Positions 13,821 to 15,185 of a DNA stretch of 15,185 nucleotides are shown one piece after another. The notes under the pieces are model-generated. The model searched no databases, was not told the origin of the DNA, and saw nothing but the letters and a program-made list of their open reading frames with translations. Both the position numbers and the translations under genes were made by a program. Each line of letters begins with the position of its first letter. Position 1 is the stretch's first letter. This DNA comes from an uncultured beta proteobacterium (lineage in GTDB: Bacteria; Pseudomonadota; Gammaproteobacteria; Burkholderiales; Rhodocyclaceae), in NCBI GenBank assembly GCA_903917505.1, contig CAIXAY010000069.1, positions 1 to 15,185 on the forward strand, read 5' to 3'.

Positions 13821-15185
13821 ATGACCCAAACCAGCCTGTCCGTAATGCTGCTCGACCACGACCGCATGCGTCGCATCTCGATGCAAGCGCTGTTCGAGAG
13901 CCTCGAGACACTCTGTGAAGGGACGGTGGTCGTGGACCACGAGGCGCGCATCGTCTGGATCAATGAACGCTATGCGATTCGCCTGGGCGCGATCTCGGCT
14001 GCCGATGCGGTCGGCCGCCCGGTCGAGGAGGTCATCCCGAACAGCCTGATGCGCGAGGTGGTCAGGACCGGCCAACCGATTTTGCTCGACCTGCTGGAAA
14101 CCCCGGACGCCACTTTCGTCGTTACGCGCATTCCGCTCAAGGACGAGAATGGCGAAGTGATCGGCGCCGCGGGCTTTGCGCTTTTCGATCAGGTGCAGTC
14201 GCTCAAGCCGCTGTTCACGAAGCTCGAAGGAATGCAGCGCGAGCTGGCCAGCGCACACCGGCGGCTGGCTGAGGAACGCCGGCCGAAATATACCTTCTCC
14301 AACTTCATCGGCTCGAGCCCGGTTTGCATGGAAGTGAAACGTCAGGCGCGGCGCGCCGCGCAACTTGACGCTACCGTGCTGCTGCTCGGCGAAACGGGTA
14401 CCGGCAAGGAACTGTTGGCACACGCCATCCACGCCGCCTCGACGCGCGGCAACAGGCCTTTTGTCGGCGTCAACGTGGCGGCGATTCCCGATACGCTCCT
14501 TGAAACCGAGTTTTTCGGCGTCGCCCCAGGCGCCTACACCGGCGCCGACCGGCGCGGGCGCGAAGGCAAGTTCCTGCTGGCCAACGGCGGCACGCTGTTC
14601 CTCGACGAAATCGGAGAAATGCCGCTGCTGCTCCAATCGAAGTTGCTGCGCGTACTGCAGGAGCAGGAGTTCGAGCCGGTCGGATCGAATCGCGTGATCA
14701 AAGTCAACGTGCGCATCATTGCCGCGACCAGCGTCGATTTGCAGCGCCGTGTGCACGAAGGGCTCTTCCGCGAAGACCTGTTTTATCGCCTCAACGTGCT
14801 CTCGATCCGCGTGCCGCCGCTGCGCGAGCGGGCCGCCGATATGGCTGCACTGTGCGAGAACATTCTCGAGCAGATTGAATTGCGCACCGGCCTCGCGCAC
14901 CGCGAACTGATGCCCGACGCGATCGATCGCTTGTGCCGTTGCGTTTGGCGCGGCAATATACGCGAACTGCAGAACGCGCTGGAAAAAGTGGCGATGCTTT
15001 CGGACAAAACGCGACTTACGGCAGCGGACATCGACGGTATCGTGCCCGCCGATATCCTGCCAAGCCAGCCCGGCGGAGAGTCCTTGGCCCGTAGCGCGCG
15101 ACCCTATGCCGCCTCTTTTGAGGAATTCGAACGGCAGCTTCTGAGCGAAGCCATGACTCAGGCCAAGGGACGAGTCGAGGATGCC
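13821..15185 (+). CDS. PAS-domain sigma-54-dependent transcriptional activator (partial, 3' end outside window)
   Basis: The frame is open from ATG at 13821 to the window edge (455 residues seen). AAGGAG lies eight bases upstream. Residues 22-125 form a PAS-like sensor, followed by a short coiled linker (about 126-155). Residues 160-395 are the AAA+ domain: Walker A GETGTGKE (190-197), Walker B GGTLFLDE (256-263) and the arginine-finger region FREDLFYRL (316-324). The sigma-54-contacting loop reads GAYTGA (237-242) instead of the usual GAFTGA. From about residue 433 a Fis-type DNA-binding helix set begins ([20 protein letters not shown]) and is cut by the window end. There is no response-regulator receiver domain, so it probably senses a small molecule through PAS. 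Its target promoters are not identified here. Confidence 0.93.
   Translation, partial: MTQTSLSVMLLDHDRMRRISMQALFESLETLCEGTVVVDHEARIVWINERYAIRLGAISAADAVGRPVEEVIPNSLMREVVRTGQPILLDLLETPDATFVVTRIPLKDENGEVIGAAGFALFDQVQSLKPLFTKLEGMQRELASAHRRLAEERRPKYTFSNFIGSSPVCMEVKRQARRAAQLDATVLLLGETGTGKELLAHAIHAASTRGNRPFVGVNVAAIPDTLLETEFFGVAPGAYTGADRRGREGKFLLANGGTLFLDEIGEMPLLLQSKLLRVLQEQEFEPVGSNRVIKVNVRIIAATSVDLQRRVHEGLFREDLFYRLNVLSIRVPPLRERAADMAALCENILEQIELRTGLAHRELMPDAIDRLCRCVWRGNIRELQNALEKVAMLSDKTRLTAADIDGIVPADILPSQPGGESLARSARPYAASFEEFERQLLSEAMTQAKGRVEDA

Noticed and set aside
13558..13824. 88-codon frame ending in an ATGA overlap with the activator start
   Set aside because: The overlap looks like coupling, but the third codon positions lack the GC bias of the real genes, there is no properly spaced ribosome binding site, and the translation resembles nothing I recognise.
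13590..14900. 436-codon reverse-strand open frame opposite the sigma-54 activator
   Set aside because: The forward strand encodes intact Walker A, Walker B and GAYTGA motifs; the reverse frame is an artefact of codon bias.

Overview
The window is high-GC proteobacterial DNA, most likely from a betaproteobacterium with a versatile catabolism. This lineage call rests on gene content and codon style, not on a marker gene, and no rRNA or tRNA is present. It is ordinary chromosomal sequence: densely packed genes, no insertion sequence, integrase, CRISPR array or phage gene.

Positions 1-7575 form a catabolic island. It begins with the last 56 codons of a TctA-type carboxylate permease, followed by a convergent LysR regulator. 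Divergent from the regulator is a same-strand run. Its first gene is a three-part fusion protein carrying a 2-oxoacid oxidoreductase gamma domain, a GltD-like FAD/NAD(P)H domain and a two-cluster ferredoxin domain. The alpha and TPP-binding beta subunits follow, overlapping or touching, then an XRE-cupin regulator and an acetyl-CoA hydrolase/CoA-transferase family protein. Together they read as a pathway in which a 2-oxo acid is oxidatively decarboxylated to an acyl-CoA, electrons pass through the fused subunit to NAD(P)+, and the CoA is then transferred or released. The layout recalls phenylglyoxylate:NAD+ oxidoreductase, but the substrate cannot be read from the sequence. The lysR-oxidoreductase gap holds a good sigma-70 promoter (TTGAAT-N17-TAGAAT) and a perfect CATGT-N11-ACATG LysR-type site centred near -65.

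Positions 7576-9300 hold two unrelated forward genes: a membrane-anchored DUF2726/zinc-finger protein and an Asp/Glu/hydantoin-racemase-superfamily protein that lacks the second catalytic cysteine. The latter ends at a probable bidirectional terminator facing a dodecin gene.

Positions 9462-11620 run leftward: dodecin, then the adaptive response genes alkB and ada, which overlap by ATGA. An Ada-box match (AAT-N6-GCAA) lies upstream of ada.

Positions 11666-13408 hold an EamA/DMT-type exporter, with a TATAAT sitting inside an 8-bp inverted repeat, and a Sel1-repeat protein. A roughly 410-base divergent gap follows. The window ends inside a PAS-AAA+ sigma-54-dependent activator with an unusual GAYTGA loop.
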